A stretch of DNA of 43,781 nt from contig CAJFVL010000007.1 of NCBI GenBank assembly GCA_904420465.1, positions 1 through 43,781 of the forward strand. Direction: 5' to 3'. Positions 15,217 to 23,515 of this stretch are shown here, piece by piece. The stretch is from an uncultured Clostridium sp. (lineage in GTDB: Bacteria; Bacillota; Clostridia; Oscillospirales; Oscillospiraceae). The position numbers were made by a program, and so were the translations under genes. The notes below the pieces were generated by a model. That model ran no database searches. It was given only the letters and a program-made list of their open reading frames with translations, and was not told where the DNA came from. Numbering within the stretch: position 1 is the stretch's first letter; the number at the start of each line of letters is the position of its first letter.

Positions 15217-15310
15217 CATATCCCATCTTCCCGTACCCCGAAAAGGATACAGGACTTCGCAGTGGCGGCCCCATGTACCCGCCTGCTGGCCGATGGGACA
15301 TCAGCGAAAA

Positions 15311-15621
15311 GCGGCCTGGCCCGCCGGCCAGTACCCGCGGTGTATGCTGCTGAACTCAGGCGCATGTTATCCTGCAGAAGCATCTGTCCCGCCTATTGAG
15401 CAGAGCGGCAGCGATAATCTTTAGACACTGCTCAAGGAATTTCCGCGCCGGCCGCGAGTGCCGGGGTGCCCCTTCTACACTCTCGTAAAAAGGGGGTCCG
15501 GGGGAATCGTGAGCGAAAGCACAAGGCGTAGCCGCAGTGCTTTCCTTACGAACGATGCCCCCGGCGATTCTTTGGTTTCTTTCTGATCGCTCAGAAAGAA
15601 ACTCGCCGTCCGCAGACGGCG
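15311..15621 (+). repeat. Dispersed structured repeat, copy 1
   Basis: Fills most of the gene-free stretch 15217-15754. The conserved part (15342-15618) matches 43523-43781 at roughly 85 percent by eye outside a central variable block. It has a stem CCGGGGG..CCCCCGG (15498-15564) enclosing the variable block, in which GAAAGCAC pairs with GTGCTTTC. An 11-bp hairpin follows (15576-15601), then a 7-bp hairpin, CGCCGTC-CGCA-GACGGCG (15604-15621). The remaining 15622-15754 shows no clear promoter for hisS. Confidence 0.85.
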
Positions 15622-15754
15622 AAATGCCCTGAAAACAAAAGAGAGGTTTCACCGCTGGGGAAAATAAAACCGTTAAACCCACCCCATTCACACTTCCCCG
15701 GGCCGTCCAGCCTGCCTCCCATTTCAACCATCACCAAGAAAGGAACTTGATCGC

Positions 15755-17122
15755 ATGAGTAAAGTAGAACCGCGCACCCTGTCCGGCTTTATGGAGCTGC
15801 TCCCCGCCCGGCAGGCCCAGTTCGACCGCATGGCGGCCATCCTGCGGGAGACCTACTCCCTCTATGGCTTCACCCCCCTGGACACCCCCCTCATCGAGGC
15901 CAGCGAGGTGCTGCTGGCCAAGGGGGGCGGCGAGACGGAAAAGCAGATTTACCGCTTCTCCAAGGGAGACGCCGACCTGTCCCTGCGCTTTGACTTGACC
16001 GTCCCCCTGGCCAAGTATGTGGCCCAGCACTACGGCCAGCTCACCTTCCCCTTCCGCCGCTTCCAGATCGGCAAGGTCTACCGGGGGGAGCGGGCCCAGC
16101 GGGGCCGCTTCCGGGAGTTCTACCAGGCGGATATCGACGTCATCGGCGACGGAAAGCTGGACATCTCCAACGAGGCGGAGATCCCCTCCATCATCTACCG
16201 GGCCTTCACTTCCCTGGGGCTGAAGCGCTTCCAGATTCGGGTGAACAACCGGAAGATCCTCAACGGCTTTTACGCCATGCTGGGGCTGACCGAGCAGTCG
16301 GGGGACATCATGCGCACGGTGGACAAGCTGGACAAGATCGGCGCGGAGAAGGTGGCCGCCCTCCTCACAGGAGAGGAGATCGGCCTGTCCCAGGAACAGG
16401 CCGATGAGATCCTGCGCTTCATCTCCATCAAGGGCTGCAACGGAGAGGTCCTTGCCGCCCTGGAGGGCTACCGGGGCCGCCACGAGCTGTTCGACGCCGG
16501 ACTGGACGAGCTGACCACCGTGGTCAAATACCTGTCCGCCTTCGGCGTGCCGGAGAGCCACTTCGCCGTGGATTTGACCATCGCCCGGGGACTGGACTAC
16601 TACACCGGAACCGTGTATGAGACCACCATGCTGGACCACCCGGAGATCGGCTCCATCTGCTCCGGCGGCCGATATGACAACTTAGCGGAATATTACACCG
16701 ATAAACAACTTCCCGGAGTGGGCATTTCCATCGGTCTGACCCGGCTGTTCTTCGTGCTGGAGGACCAGGGCTACCTGAACGACAGCCTGAACACCGCCCC
16801 CGCCGACGCCCTGATCCTGCCCATGACCGACGACCTCTCCCCCGCCATCTCTCTGGCCACCCGGCTGCGGGAGGCGGGCATCCGCACCCAGATCCACGCC
16901 GAGCAGAAGAAGTTCAAGCAGAAGCTCTCCTACGCCGACAAGCTGCACATCCCCTACGCCGTCCTGCTGGGGGAGGACGAAATTGCCCAGGGTGCCTGCT
17001 CGGTGAAGGACCTGCGCACCGGGGAGCAGGTGACCCTTCCCCCCGACCAGGCCGTCGCACACATCCGGGCCGGGCTGGAGCAGCTCAACCGGGGGACGCC
17101 CATCCTGGACCGGGAGGTCTGA
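15755..17122 (+). CDS. hisS: Histidine--tRNA ligase
   Basis: A 455-residue class II synthetase that charges tRNA-His. Motif 2 is YRGERAQRGRFREFYQADID (about 109-128). The His-specific segments are LDYYTGTVYETT (about 284-295) and CSGGRYDNL (about 305-313). The C-terminal anticodon-binding domain spans about 345-435. The internal segment MLGLTEQSGDIMRTVDKLDK marks the HisRS variant with a longer insertion domain. AAAGGAAC precedes the ATG. No obvious promoter lies just upstream; expression probably depends on readthrough from the T-box leader 1.1 kb away or on an unseen promoter. Confidence 0.95.
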   Translation: MSKVEPRTLSGFMELLPARQAQFDRMAAILRETYSLYGFTPLDTPLIEASEVLLAKGGGETEKQIYRFSKGDADLSLRFDLTVPLAKYVAQHYGQLTFPFRRFQIGKVYRGERAQRGRFREFYQADIDVIGDGKLDISNEAEIPSIIYRAFTSLGLKRFQIRVNNRKILNGFYAMLGLTEQSGDIMRTVDKLDKIGAEKVAALLTGEEIGLSQEQADEILRFISIKGCNGEVLAALEGYRGRHELFDAGLDELTTVVKYLSAFGVPESHFAVDLTIARGLDYYTGTVYETTMLDHPEIGSICSGGRYDNLAEYYTDKQLPGVGISIGLTRLFFVLEDQGYLNDSLNTAPADALILPMTDDLSPAISLATRLREAGIRTQIHAEQKKFKQKLSYADKLHIPYAVLLGEDEIAQGACSVKDLRTGEQVTLPPDQAVAHIRAGLEQLNRGTPILDREV

Positions 17123-17170
17123 CCCGCCCGCAAACGGGAGTGTCCGCTCTGCAGCGGAAAGGAGAATGAC

Positions 17171-17680
17171 ATGCACACTGTGAAAAAGCGCACCCTTGCC
17201 CTGCTGCTTATTCCTGCCGCTTTGCTGCTCCTCCTGATCTGGTATCTCTGGCCCCGCAGCTTTTGGAGCGCCCTGCCCGGCTATCCGCCGGAGGAAGAAG
17301 TCACCGCCTGCTATGCCATTCTCACCCCCTTTGATCCAGGTGACGGACCGCCCGCTCAGACGGTGGAGTTCTCCCCCGGTTCCCCCGACTATGCACAGTT
17401 GACCACCCTGCTGGAGTCCTCCTCCTACCGCCGGGACCTCTTTGACCTGTTCCGTCTGGGCCGGGCCTCGGACACCCAGCAGGTCACCCTGTCCCCCTAT
17501 GCCGTCTCTGTCTACTTCCGCCAGGGGGCGGCCCAGTGGTCCATGGACTTCTGGGGACCCCGGGCCATAGCCAACAGCAGCACAGGGGCCAGCCGCACCT
17601 ATCACCCCACGGAAGGGTTCTCGTTCCAGCAGGAGGTGGCGGAGTTTGTCACCTCCTGCGCCCGGGAAACCGGCGGCTGA
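17171..17680 (+). CDS. Membrane-anchored protein of unknown function
   Basis: 169 residues. The N-terminal hydrophobic segment (about 8-26, LALLLIPAALLLLLIWYLW) after a KK pair acts as a signal anchor; no lipobox. The outer part (about 30-169) is soluble and has no recognised motif. GGAAAGGAG precedes the ATG. It lies between hisS and aspS, which are usually adjacent, so it interrupts the conserved pair. Function unknown. Confidence 0.8.
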   Translation: MHTVKKRTLALLLIPAALLLLLIWYLWPRSFWSALPGYPPEEEVTACYAILTPFDPGDGPPAQTVEFSPGSPDYAQLTTLLESSSYRRDLFDLFRLGRASDTQQVTLSPYAVSVYFRQGAAQWSMDFWGPRAIANSSTGASRTYHPTEGFSFQQEVAEFVTSCARETGG

Positions 17681-17734
17681 TTCAATACAATTCGCTATTA
17701 TTTTTGTTAATACTACAATTTGGAGTTGATTTTC

Positions 17735-19534
17735 ATGGACAATCTTCAAAATTTCCACCGCAGCCACTACTGCGGCGACCTGCGTTTGAGCGACGCGGGC
17801 AAGACCGTCTCCCTGTGCGGCTGGGTTCAGCGCCAGCGGGACCTGGGCGGGCTGATCTTTGTGGACCTGCGGGACCGCACCGGCCTGGTCCAGCTCTCCT
17901 TTGACGACAGCACCGACAAAGCCATCTTCGACAAGGCCTCCTCCCTGCGCAGTGAGTATGTGGTGGCCGCCGTGGGCACCGTGCGGGAGCGGGAGTCCAA
18001 GACCGACAAGATCGCCACCGGCGACATCGAGGTCTACGTCACCGAGCTGCGGCTGCTGGCAAAGTCCGAGACCCCACCCTTCGAGATTGTGGAGCACTCC
18101 AAGGCCAACGACGTGCTGCGGCTGAAGTACCGCTATCTGGACCTGCGCCGCCCCGAGATGCAGCAGGCCATCGCCACCCGGCACAAGATCACCAAGATCG
18201 CCCGGGACTACTTTGACGAGAACGGCTTTTTAGAGATCGAGACGCCCATCCTCACCAAATCCACCCCAGAGGGGGCCCGGGACTATCTGGTGCCCAGCCG
18301 GGTCCACCCCGGCAAGTTCTATGCCCTGCCCCAGTCCCCCCAGCAGTACAAGCAGCTGCTGATGCTCTCCGGCTTTGACCGCTACTTCCAGATCGCCCGC
18401 TGCTTCCGGGACGAGGACCTGCGGGCCGACCGCCAGCCCGAGTTCACCCAGATCGACCTGGAGATGTCCTTCATCAACGAGGACGACATCATGTCCATCC
18501 AGGAGGGGTTCCTGAAGCGGGTGTTCAAGGAGGTGCTGGACGTGGACGTCCAGACCCCCTTCCTGCGCATGCCCTGGCAGGAGGCCATGGACCGCTTCGG
18601 CTCGGACAAGCCCGACCTGCGCTTCGGCTTTGAGCTGAAAGACATCAGCGACATTGTGAAGGACTGCGCCTTCCAGGTGTTCTCCGGCCCGGTGGCCGCC
18701 GGCGGCTCGGTGCGGCTCATCAACGTGGAGGGGGGCGGCGAGGCCTTCCCCCGGAAGAAGATCGACAAGCTGGTGGAGTTCGTCAAGACCTACAAGGCCA
18801 AGGGATTGGCCTGGACCCGGCTCCACGGGGGCGAGGTCACCAGCTCCTACCAGAAGTTCCTCACCGAGGAGGAGAACAGGGCCATTCTGGAGCGGGCCGG
18901 CGCCAAGGACGGCGACCTGGTCCTGATCGTGGGCGACGCCAAGAACGAGGTGGTCTGGGCCGCCCTGGGCGCCCTGCGGTGCGAGGTGGCCCGCCAGCTT
19001 GGCATCCTGGATCCCAAGGACTTCAAGTTCCTGTGGGTGACTGAGTTCCCCATGTTCGAGTGGTCCGAGGAGGAGGGCCGGTACCAGGCCATGCACCACC
19101 CCTTCACCGCCCCCATGGTGGAGGACGAGGACAAGATTCTCACCGACAAGGCCCACTGCCGTGCCCGGGCCTACGACATCGTGCTCAACAGTACCGAGCT
19201 GGGCGGCGGCTCCATCCGCATCAACACCCCCGAGATGCAGGAGAAGGCCTTCCAGGCCCTGGGCATCAGCGAGGAGGACATCCAGGAGCGCTTTGGCCAC
19301 CTGGTCAACGCCTTCCAGTACGGCGCACCCCCCCACGGCGGCCTGGCCTACGGCCTGGACCGGCTGTGCATGCTGATGGCGGGCGCCCCCTCCATCCGGG
19401 ACGTCATCGCCTTCCCCAAGGTGCAGAACGCCTCCGACCTAATGATGGCCTGCCCCGACACCGTGGATCAGAAGCAGCTGGACGACCTGTCCATTGCCGT
19501 CACCCGCATGGAGCAGGACGAAGCAGAAGGCTGA
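17735..19534 (+). CDS. aspS: Aspartate--tRNA ligase
   Basis: A 599-residue bacterial-type AspRS. The N-terminal OB anticodon-binding domain has VSLCGWVQRQRDLGGLIFVD (about 24-43). The catalytic core follows with QSPQQYKQLLM, ARCFRDEDLRADRQPEFTQI (motif 2), and GLAYGLDRLCMLM (motif 3). A GAD-type insertion domain (about 280-420) marks the bacterial form. The ATG at 17735 was chosen; GGAG lies 10 nt upstream. A TTG five codons earlier overlaps that site. It is followed by a strong terminator. Confidence 0.96.
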   Translation: MDNLQNFHRSHYCGDLRLSDAGKTVSLCGWVQRQRDLGGLIFVDLRDRTGLVQLSFDDSTDKAIFDKASSLRSEYVVAAVGTVRERESKTDKIATGDIEVYVTELRLLAKSETPPFEIVEHSKANDVLRLKYRYLDLRRPEMQQAIATRHKITKIARDYFDENGFLEIETPILTKSTPEGARDYLVPSRVHPGKFYALPQSPQQYKQLLMLSGFDRYFQIARCFRDEDLRADRQPEFTQIDLEMSFINEDDIMSIQEGFLKRVFKEVLDVDVQTPFLRMPWQEAMDRFGSDKPDLRFGFELKDISDIVKDCAFQVFSGPVAAGGSVRLINVEGGGEAFPRKKIDKLVEFVKTYKAKGLAWTRLHGGEVTSSYQKFLTEEENRAILERAGAKDGDLVLIVGDAKNEVVWAALGALRCEVARQLGILDPKDFKFLWVTEFPMFEWSEEEGRYQAMHHPFTAPMVEDEDKILTDKAHCRARAYDIVLNSTELGGGSIRINTPEMQEKAFQALGISEEDIQERFGHLVNAFQYGAPPHGGLAYGLDRLCMLMAGAPSIRDVIAFPKVQNASDLMMACPDTVDQKQLDDLSIAVTRMEQDEAEG

Positions 19535-19549
19535 CCGTTTTCATGCCCT

Positions 19550-19588
19550 CCGCGGCGCCGCAGACAGCGGCGCCGCGGGATCCTTTTT
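19550..19588 (+). terminator. Terminator of the hisS-aspS unit
   Basis: An 11-bp perfect GC stem (19550-19560 with 19568-19578) followed by GATCCTTTTT, 16 nt after the aspS stop. Confidence 0.88.
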
Positions 19589-19597
19589 CACCGCCCC

Positions 19598-19626
19598 TTG
19601 TCCGATGGAGACGGATATGGTACAAT
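19598..19626 (+). promoter_or_regulatory. Promoter of the lipoprotein/FAH pair
   Basis: TTGTCC (19598-19603), 17-bp spacer, TACAAT (19621-19626) with TGG extended -10, directly after the aspS terminator. Confidence 0.65.
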
Positions 19627-19702
19627 GGCAGACACAAAGATTCGTCCATCGGGTGCTCCGCATTTCAGAAGTCTTTTTCTCTCTAACACATGGAGGTGCG
19701 AC

Positions 19703-20449
19703 GTGAAAAAGCTGATTTTTTGCGCTCTGCTGGCCTGCTGCCTGCTGTTCTCCGGCTGCGGACAGGTCCCCTCTGAGGACCCGGGCAGCTCTCGGGCCCT
19801 CTATTTCAGCGAGACCCACTCCCTCGACCACCAGGACCCCTACGCCCTGTGTGCGGTCACGGTGGACCAGGTATTGGAGCACCGGTACCAGGCCGCGGGG
19901 TACGAGTCCGTCGTGCTCCTGGCCACCGTGGAGGAGGTATTTGGAGTCAGCACCTCCCCCTGGTTTGACCCGGGCGACTGCATCGCCGTATGGGTAGGGA
20001 TCAGCGACCTGCAGCCCTTCACTGACCAGCCAGCTGAGAAGCTGGAGGAGGCCTCGGCACAGCTCTGCCAGATCCTGGAGTCCTCCGACTCCCTGGTTCT
20101 GTACGGGAGAGAGGCCCAGCCTGTCATCTTAGCCGATTCCCCGGAGCATGACCTGTGGCTTGCCGACACCGGGGAGACCTCCCCCCAATACGTCCCCCAG
20201 AAGGAAGGAGAATCCCGGCTGGAGCTGCCCCCCAGCCTCCAGGTCACGGGGATTCGCGGGTGGGAAATTCTCCCCATCCGCGGCGGCGCGCTGGACGGCG
20301 GCCCGCTGGATGACCTGATCCAGTCCGTGGGCAGTGAAATGGACTTTTCTCTGGACGCGCCCCTGTCCCAGGGGGGACAGGATTTCCAGGACGGCGACTC
20401 CGCCGATGCCCTTTACCAGGCCATGCGGCAGTTTGCCCAAGAGGCCTGA
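19703..20449 (+). CDS. Putative lipoprotein, unknown function
   Basis: 248 residues starting at GTG 19703, with TGGAGG 8 nt upstream. Start VKKLIFCALLACCLLFSGCG gives a typical lipoprotein signal with lipobox FSGC (Cys at about 19), so the mature protein should sit on the outer face of the membrane. The rest is acidic and Ser/Asp/Gln-rich, with no recognised domain. It is transcribed from its own promoter and followed 40 bp later by an FAH-family gene. Confidence 0.82.
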   Translation: MKKLIFCALLACCLLFSGCGQVPSEDPGSSRALYFSETHSLDHQDPYALCAVTVDQVLEHRYQAAGYESVVLLATVEEVFGVSTSPWFDPGDCIAVWVGISDLQPFTDQPAEKLEEASAQLCQILESSDSLVLYGREAQPVILADSPEHDLWLADTGETSPQYVPQKEGESRLELPPSLQVTGIRGWEILPIRGGALDGGPLDDLIQSVGSEMDFSLDAPLSQGGQDFQDGDSADALYQAMRQFAQEA

Positions 20450-20489
20450 TTTTCCCATCCTGAACGCAGCGGAAAAGGAGAGATATGTT

Positions 20490-21359
20490 TTGAAGCTGGT
20501 ACAATTCCGGCGGGAGGGCCGCCCCGCCCTGGGGATTCAGACCGAAGGCGGCATTGTGGACGCAGCGGCCGAGGCTGCCCGCAGGGGCGGAACCGCTCCG
20601 GCGGACATGGCCGCCGCCCTCTCCCTGGGCTTGTCAGAGTGCCGGAGGCTGCTGGAGCCCCTCACCCAGGAACCGGTCTGTGTTTTCCAGGCCGAAGCGG
20701 TCAAGCTGGCCCTGGTGGTCTCTGACCCGCCCCGCATCCTGTGCATCGGCCTGAACTACCGCCGCCACGCCCAGGAGTGCGGACTGGCCCTCCCCCCTGC
20801 CCCGGTACTGTTCAACAAATTCCAGAACGCCCTAACCGCCGATGGGACGTGTATTCATCTGCCCAATGAATACAAAGAGTATGATTACGAGGCAGAATTG
20901 GTAGCTGTAATCGGAAAGCCCGCCCGGGAGGTGTCTGAGGCGGAGGCGCTGGACTATGTGTTCGGCTATACCTGCGGCAACGACCTGTCCACCCGGGACC
21001 TGCAGTTTGCCCGGGGCGGCCAGTGGCTGCTGTCCAAGACCTTTGACGGCTTCGCCCCCGTGGGTCCCTGTCTGGTCACCGCCGACAGTCTGGACCCCGG
21101 CAGCCTGGATATCTCCAGCACCGTCAACGGAGAGGTGCGGCAGCGCTCCAACACCTCCGACATGATCTTTTCCCTCCCCCAAATCATCGCCGACCTGTCC
21201 CGCCACTTCACCCTGCTGCCCGGAGACCTGATCTTCACCGGCACGCCGGAGGGCGTCATGCAGGGCTATCCGGCAAACCGGAAGAATTGGCTGCAGCCCG
21301 GCGACCGGGTATCGGTTTCGATCCAGGGTATCGGCACCTTGGAAAACAGCTTTTGCTGA
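20490..21359 (+). CDS. Fumarylacetoacetate hydrolase-family protein
   Basis: A 289-residue cytoplasmic enzyme of the FAH superfamily, which cleaves C-C bonds or decarboxylates acylpyruvates and related oxo-acids. Visible motifs are ILCIGLNYRRHAQE, the metal-site segment DYEAELVAVIGK, YTCGNDLSTRDLQ, KTFDGFAPVGP and the closing GDLIFTGTPEGV. The TTG start at 20490 was chosen because AAAGGAGAG lies 8 nt upstream and the family begins here. The exact substrate cannot be told from sequence; many such genes are annotated vaguely as 2-hydroxyhepta-2,4-diene-1,7-dioate isomerases. Confidence 0.88.
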   Translation: MKLVQFRREGRPALGIQTEGGIVDAAAEAARRGGTAPADMAAALSLGLSECRRLLEPLTQEPVCVFQAEAVKLALVVSDPPRILCIGLNYRRHAQECGLALPPAPVLFNKFQNALTADGTCIHLPNEYKEYDYEAELVAVIGKPAREVSEAEALDYVFGYTCGNDLSTRDLQFARGGQWLLSKTFDGFAPVGPCLVTADSLDPGSLDISSTVNGEVRQRSNTSDMIFSLPQIIADLSRHFTLLPGDLIFTGTPEGVMQGYPANRKNWLQPGDRVSVSIQGIGTLENSFC

Positions 21360-21373
21360 ATAAAATATCAAGA

Positions 21374-21401
21374 CCCGCCGCATCTGCGGCGGGCCCTTTT
21401 T
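21374..21401 (+). terminator. Terminator after the FAH gene
   Basis: CCCGCCGC (21374-21381), loop ATCT, GCGGCGGG (21386-21393), then CCCTTTTT. It lies in the 54-bp gap between two convergent genes. Confidence 0.85.
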
Positions 21402-21413
21402 GCAAATACTGCG

Positions 21414-22487
21414 CTATGCCAATACGATAAGGATGAGATGAAAGATCTGAGGGAAAACCACCAGCACCCCCACCAGCCGGCAGATCTGGAGCACTACCAG
21501 ATTGGTGCTGTTTTCCAGCCCCAGATCATTGGCGATCAGCGCCATCTCGGTCGCCCCGGCCGGAGCCAGGGTGAGCATGGACTCCCGCAGCTGGATATGG
21601 AACAGCCTGCTGACCAGCAGCCCAATCCCAATACAGCAAATGATGTATCCGGCGCACAGCACCACCGCCGGCAGCGCCAGCTGCTTCATCTGAACCACCT
21701 GCGCCCGGGTGATACTGGAGCCGATGCAGCAGCCGGAAATGACCTGGGCCACCCGGCGCAGCCACATGGGCATCCCTGGGCAGTGGCCCGTCAGGTGCAA
21801 GACAGTTGTCACCAGCAGAGAGGCGGACATGGCCCCTGCCGGTATCCCAGAGAGCTTTCCCAAAGCGGCGGCGGCAAGGGCCACGCAGAAGGTGGGAAGA
21901 AACCCCAGAAGCGTGGGCCGTCTGGTCCGGTTTTTCTTTTTCGGCTCATTCTGGTGCAGCTCCTTGGCCCGGGCCTCCATCTCCTGGGCCGCCTCCGGCT
22001 CCAGAACCCGGTCAGACAGGAGAATGATGGTGGGGAGACAGGTCAGCCCGAATATCATCCGCACAAACTGCATCACCGCCACCACGGAGCCGTCCGCCCC
22101 CATATCCATGGCAATCAGCGGCGTGTCGGACACGCCCCCGGGCGCGGTGCAGAACAGGCAAGTAAGCAGATCATAGTCGGTGACCCAATACATAAAGGCC
22201 CCCATGGCAAGATTCAGCACCAGAAAGCTGACCATGATCACCAGATAGGGCGGGAGAAGCCTGGGCAGCCGGACTACGTCCTCCCGGGTCACCATGCAGC
22301 CGATATAGGCCCCCGTCAGCGCCTGAGCCGCCACCCGCGCCTGGGGATAGAGAAAGGCCTGCTCGGTAACCAGATTCAGGACCGCCACCCCCAGGATGGC
22401 TCCCACCAGCATCCCGCCCGGCACCCGGCAGCGCAGCAGAAACAGGCCGCCCGCTGCCGCAGTCAGGATTGTCAGCAGCATCCACAT
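21414..22487 (-). CDS. AbrB-family membrane transporter/regulator
   Basis: A 357-residue polytopic membrane protein with the two-fold AbrB duplication (PF05145; often misnamed ammonia monooxygenase). Segment 1 includes LTGAYIGCMVTREDVVRLP (about 57-75) and segment 2 the matching ISGCCIGSSITRAQVVQM, showing the internal repeat. CTAPGGVSDTPLIAMDMGAD is the conserved loop of half 1, and LAPAGATEMALIANDLG of half 2. Its start is 5 nt after the preceding carrier gene, so the two are one operon. The substrate is unknown. Confidence 0.85.
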   Translation of the reverse strand: MWMLLTILTAAAGGLFLLRCRVPGGMLVGAILGVAVLNLVTEQAFLYPQARVAAQALTGAYIGCMVTREDVVRLPRLLPPYLVIMVSFLVLNLAMGAFMYWVTDYDLLTCLFCTAPGGVSDTPLIAMDMGADGSVVAVMQFVRMIFGLTCLPTIILLSDRVLEPEAAQEMEARAKELHQNEPKKKNRTRRPTLLGFLPTFCVALAAAALGKLSGIPAGAMSASLLVTTVLHLTGHCPGMPMWLRRVAQVISGCCIGSSITRAQVVQMKQLALPAVVLCAGYIICCIGIGLLVSRLFHIQLRESMLTLAPAGATEMALIANDLGLENSTNLVVLQICRLVGVLVVFPQIFHLILIVLA

Positions 22488-22492
22488 CGTCG

Positions 22493-23434
22493 CTATCCCC
22501 CCAACAGAAACATCATGACCGGAATCGTCAAAAAGCAGCCAATGGTGGTCAGTACCACAGCAGAGGCAGCATACTGGTCATCCGCTCCATAGGCCCCGGC
22601 CAATACCGGCCCCTGAGTGAATACAGGCAGTCCGCTCTGCATGACAAACACATCCCGGCTCAAACCCTCTGCCCCCGCCAGGGCGCATAATCCCGCGCAG
22701 ATCAGAGGAGCCGCAGCCAGACGGACCAGCGTCAGTGTGGGCAGTCCCCGCTCCAGCCGGAGGTTGCGCAGCCCCAATTCGTATGTCACATATCCAGTGT
22801 AGATCAGCGCCAGGGGGGAAACCGAACCGCTGATATATTCGGCGCTGGTCATCACAACGCCTGGCAGCTCCACGCCAAGCACCAACAGCAGCACGCAGAT
22901 CAAAATCGTAACAATCGGGGGTTTTTTTATCAGATCCTTCAGAAAATCCGCCGGCCGCAGCCCGCCGCCGGTACCGGATCTCTCGATCAGCGCAACTCCC
23001 ACCGTCTGAATGAGCGTGGCGTTGGCCAGATAGTAAATCATGACGTATGGAATACATACATCGCCAAAGAGCTGGGTCCCCAGGGGCAGACCCACAAACA
23101 GACAGCTGGACATGCCGCTCATGGAGATAAAAATCCCCCGCCGGTTTTTCGGCAGCCGCAGCAGCGCCGCCAGCAGGGAGGCAAAGAGCAGGCAGATAAT
23201 CATCAGCCCAAATGCCAGCAGCAGCAGCCAGCCGGCCTCTCCCAGCATATCCCGGTCCAGCCGTCCCAACACCCCGGAAATACAGTTGCAGGGGACGGCA
23301 ATGTTAATGATATAGCGCCCCAAAAACTTCTTTTCCGCGGGACCCAGCCACCCCAGTTTTCCCATAAGGTAGCCCACCAGAGTGAGCACAAGCAGCACCG
23401 CCACCGCCGAGACTGCATTGCCAAAGGCCTCCAC
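22493..23434 (-). CDS. AEC-family (auxin efflux carrier-type) transporter
   Basis: A 313-residue permease with about ten membrane segments, typical of AEC carriers that move malate, malonate or other organic anions. Conserved features are the N-terminal LVGYLMGKLGWL, the mid-domain MSGMSSCLFVGLPLG and the C-terminal half ending in TTIGCFLTIPVMMFLL. The GTG at 23434 was chosen because GGGAGG lies 8 nt upstream; the more distal in-frame ATG lies beyond that ribosome site and reads low-complexity Gly-rich sequence. It pairs with an unrelated carrier gene downstream. Confidence 0.85.
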   Translation of the reverse strand: MEAFGNAVSAVAVLLVLTLVGYLMGKLGWLGPAEKKFLGRYIINIAVPCNCISGVLGRLDRDMLGEAGWLLLLAFGLMIICLLFASLLAALLRLPKNRRGIFISMSGMSSCLFVGLPLGTQLFGDVCIPYVMIYYLANATLIQTVGVALIERSGTGGGLRPADFLKDLIKKPPIVTILICVLLLVLGVELPGVVMTSAEYISGSVSPLALIYTGYVTYELGLRNLRLERGLPTLTLVRLAAAPLICAGLCALAGAEGLSRDVFVMQSGLPVFTQGPVLAGAYGADDQYAASAVVLTTIGCFLTIPVMMFLLGG

Positions 23435-23456
23435 CGTTTTTCCTCCTCCCGGCGCA

Positions 23457-23486
23457 AGGCCGGACCCTCCTCTTCCGGTCCGGCCT
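23457..23486 (-). other. Stem-loop between ricT and the AEC carrier gene
   Basis: A perfect 10-bp stem, AGGCCGGACC with GGTCCGGCCT, and a 10-nt loop. On the minus strand it comes after the ricT stop but lacks a long T-run. It could be a weak terminator or processing site. Confidence 0.4.
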
Positions 23487-23515
23487 AGGCTTATCACTCC
23501 GTTACGCGTTCGGTC

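Noticed and set aside
15174-15383. Short minus-strand frames starting MLLQD.MRLS in both repeat copies
   Set aside because: The shared first 15 or so codons simply reflect the repeat edge; the rest diverges completely and runs into unrelated sequence.
15356-15727. Minus-strand frame inside the repeat (contains SERSERNQRIAGG)
   Set aside because: Peptides like this arise from translating the structured repeat; the two copies do not preserve one reading frame across the variable hairpin.
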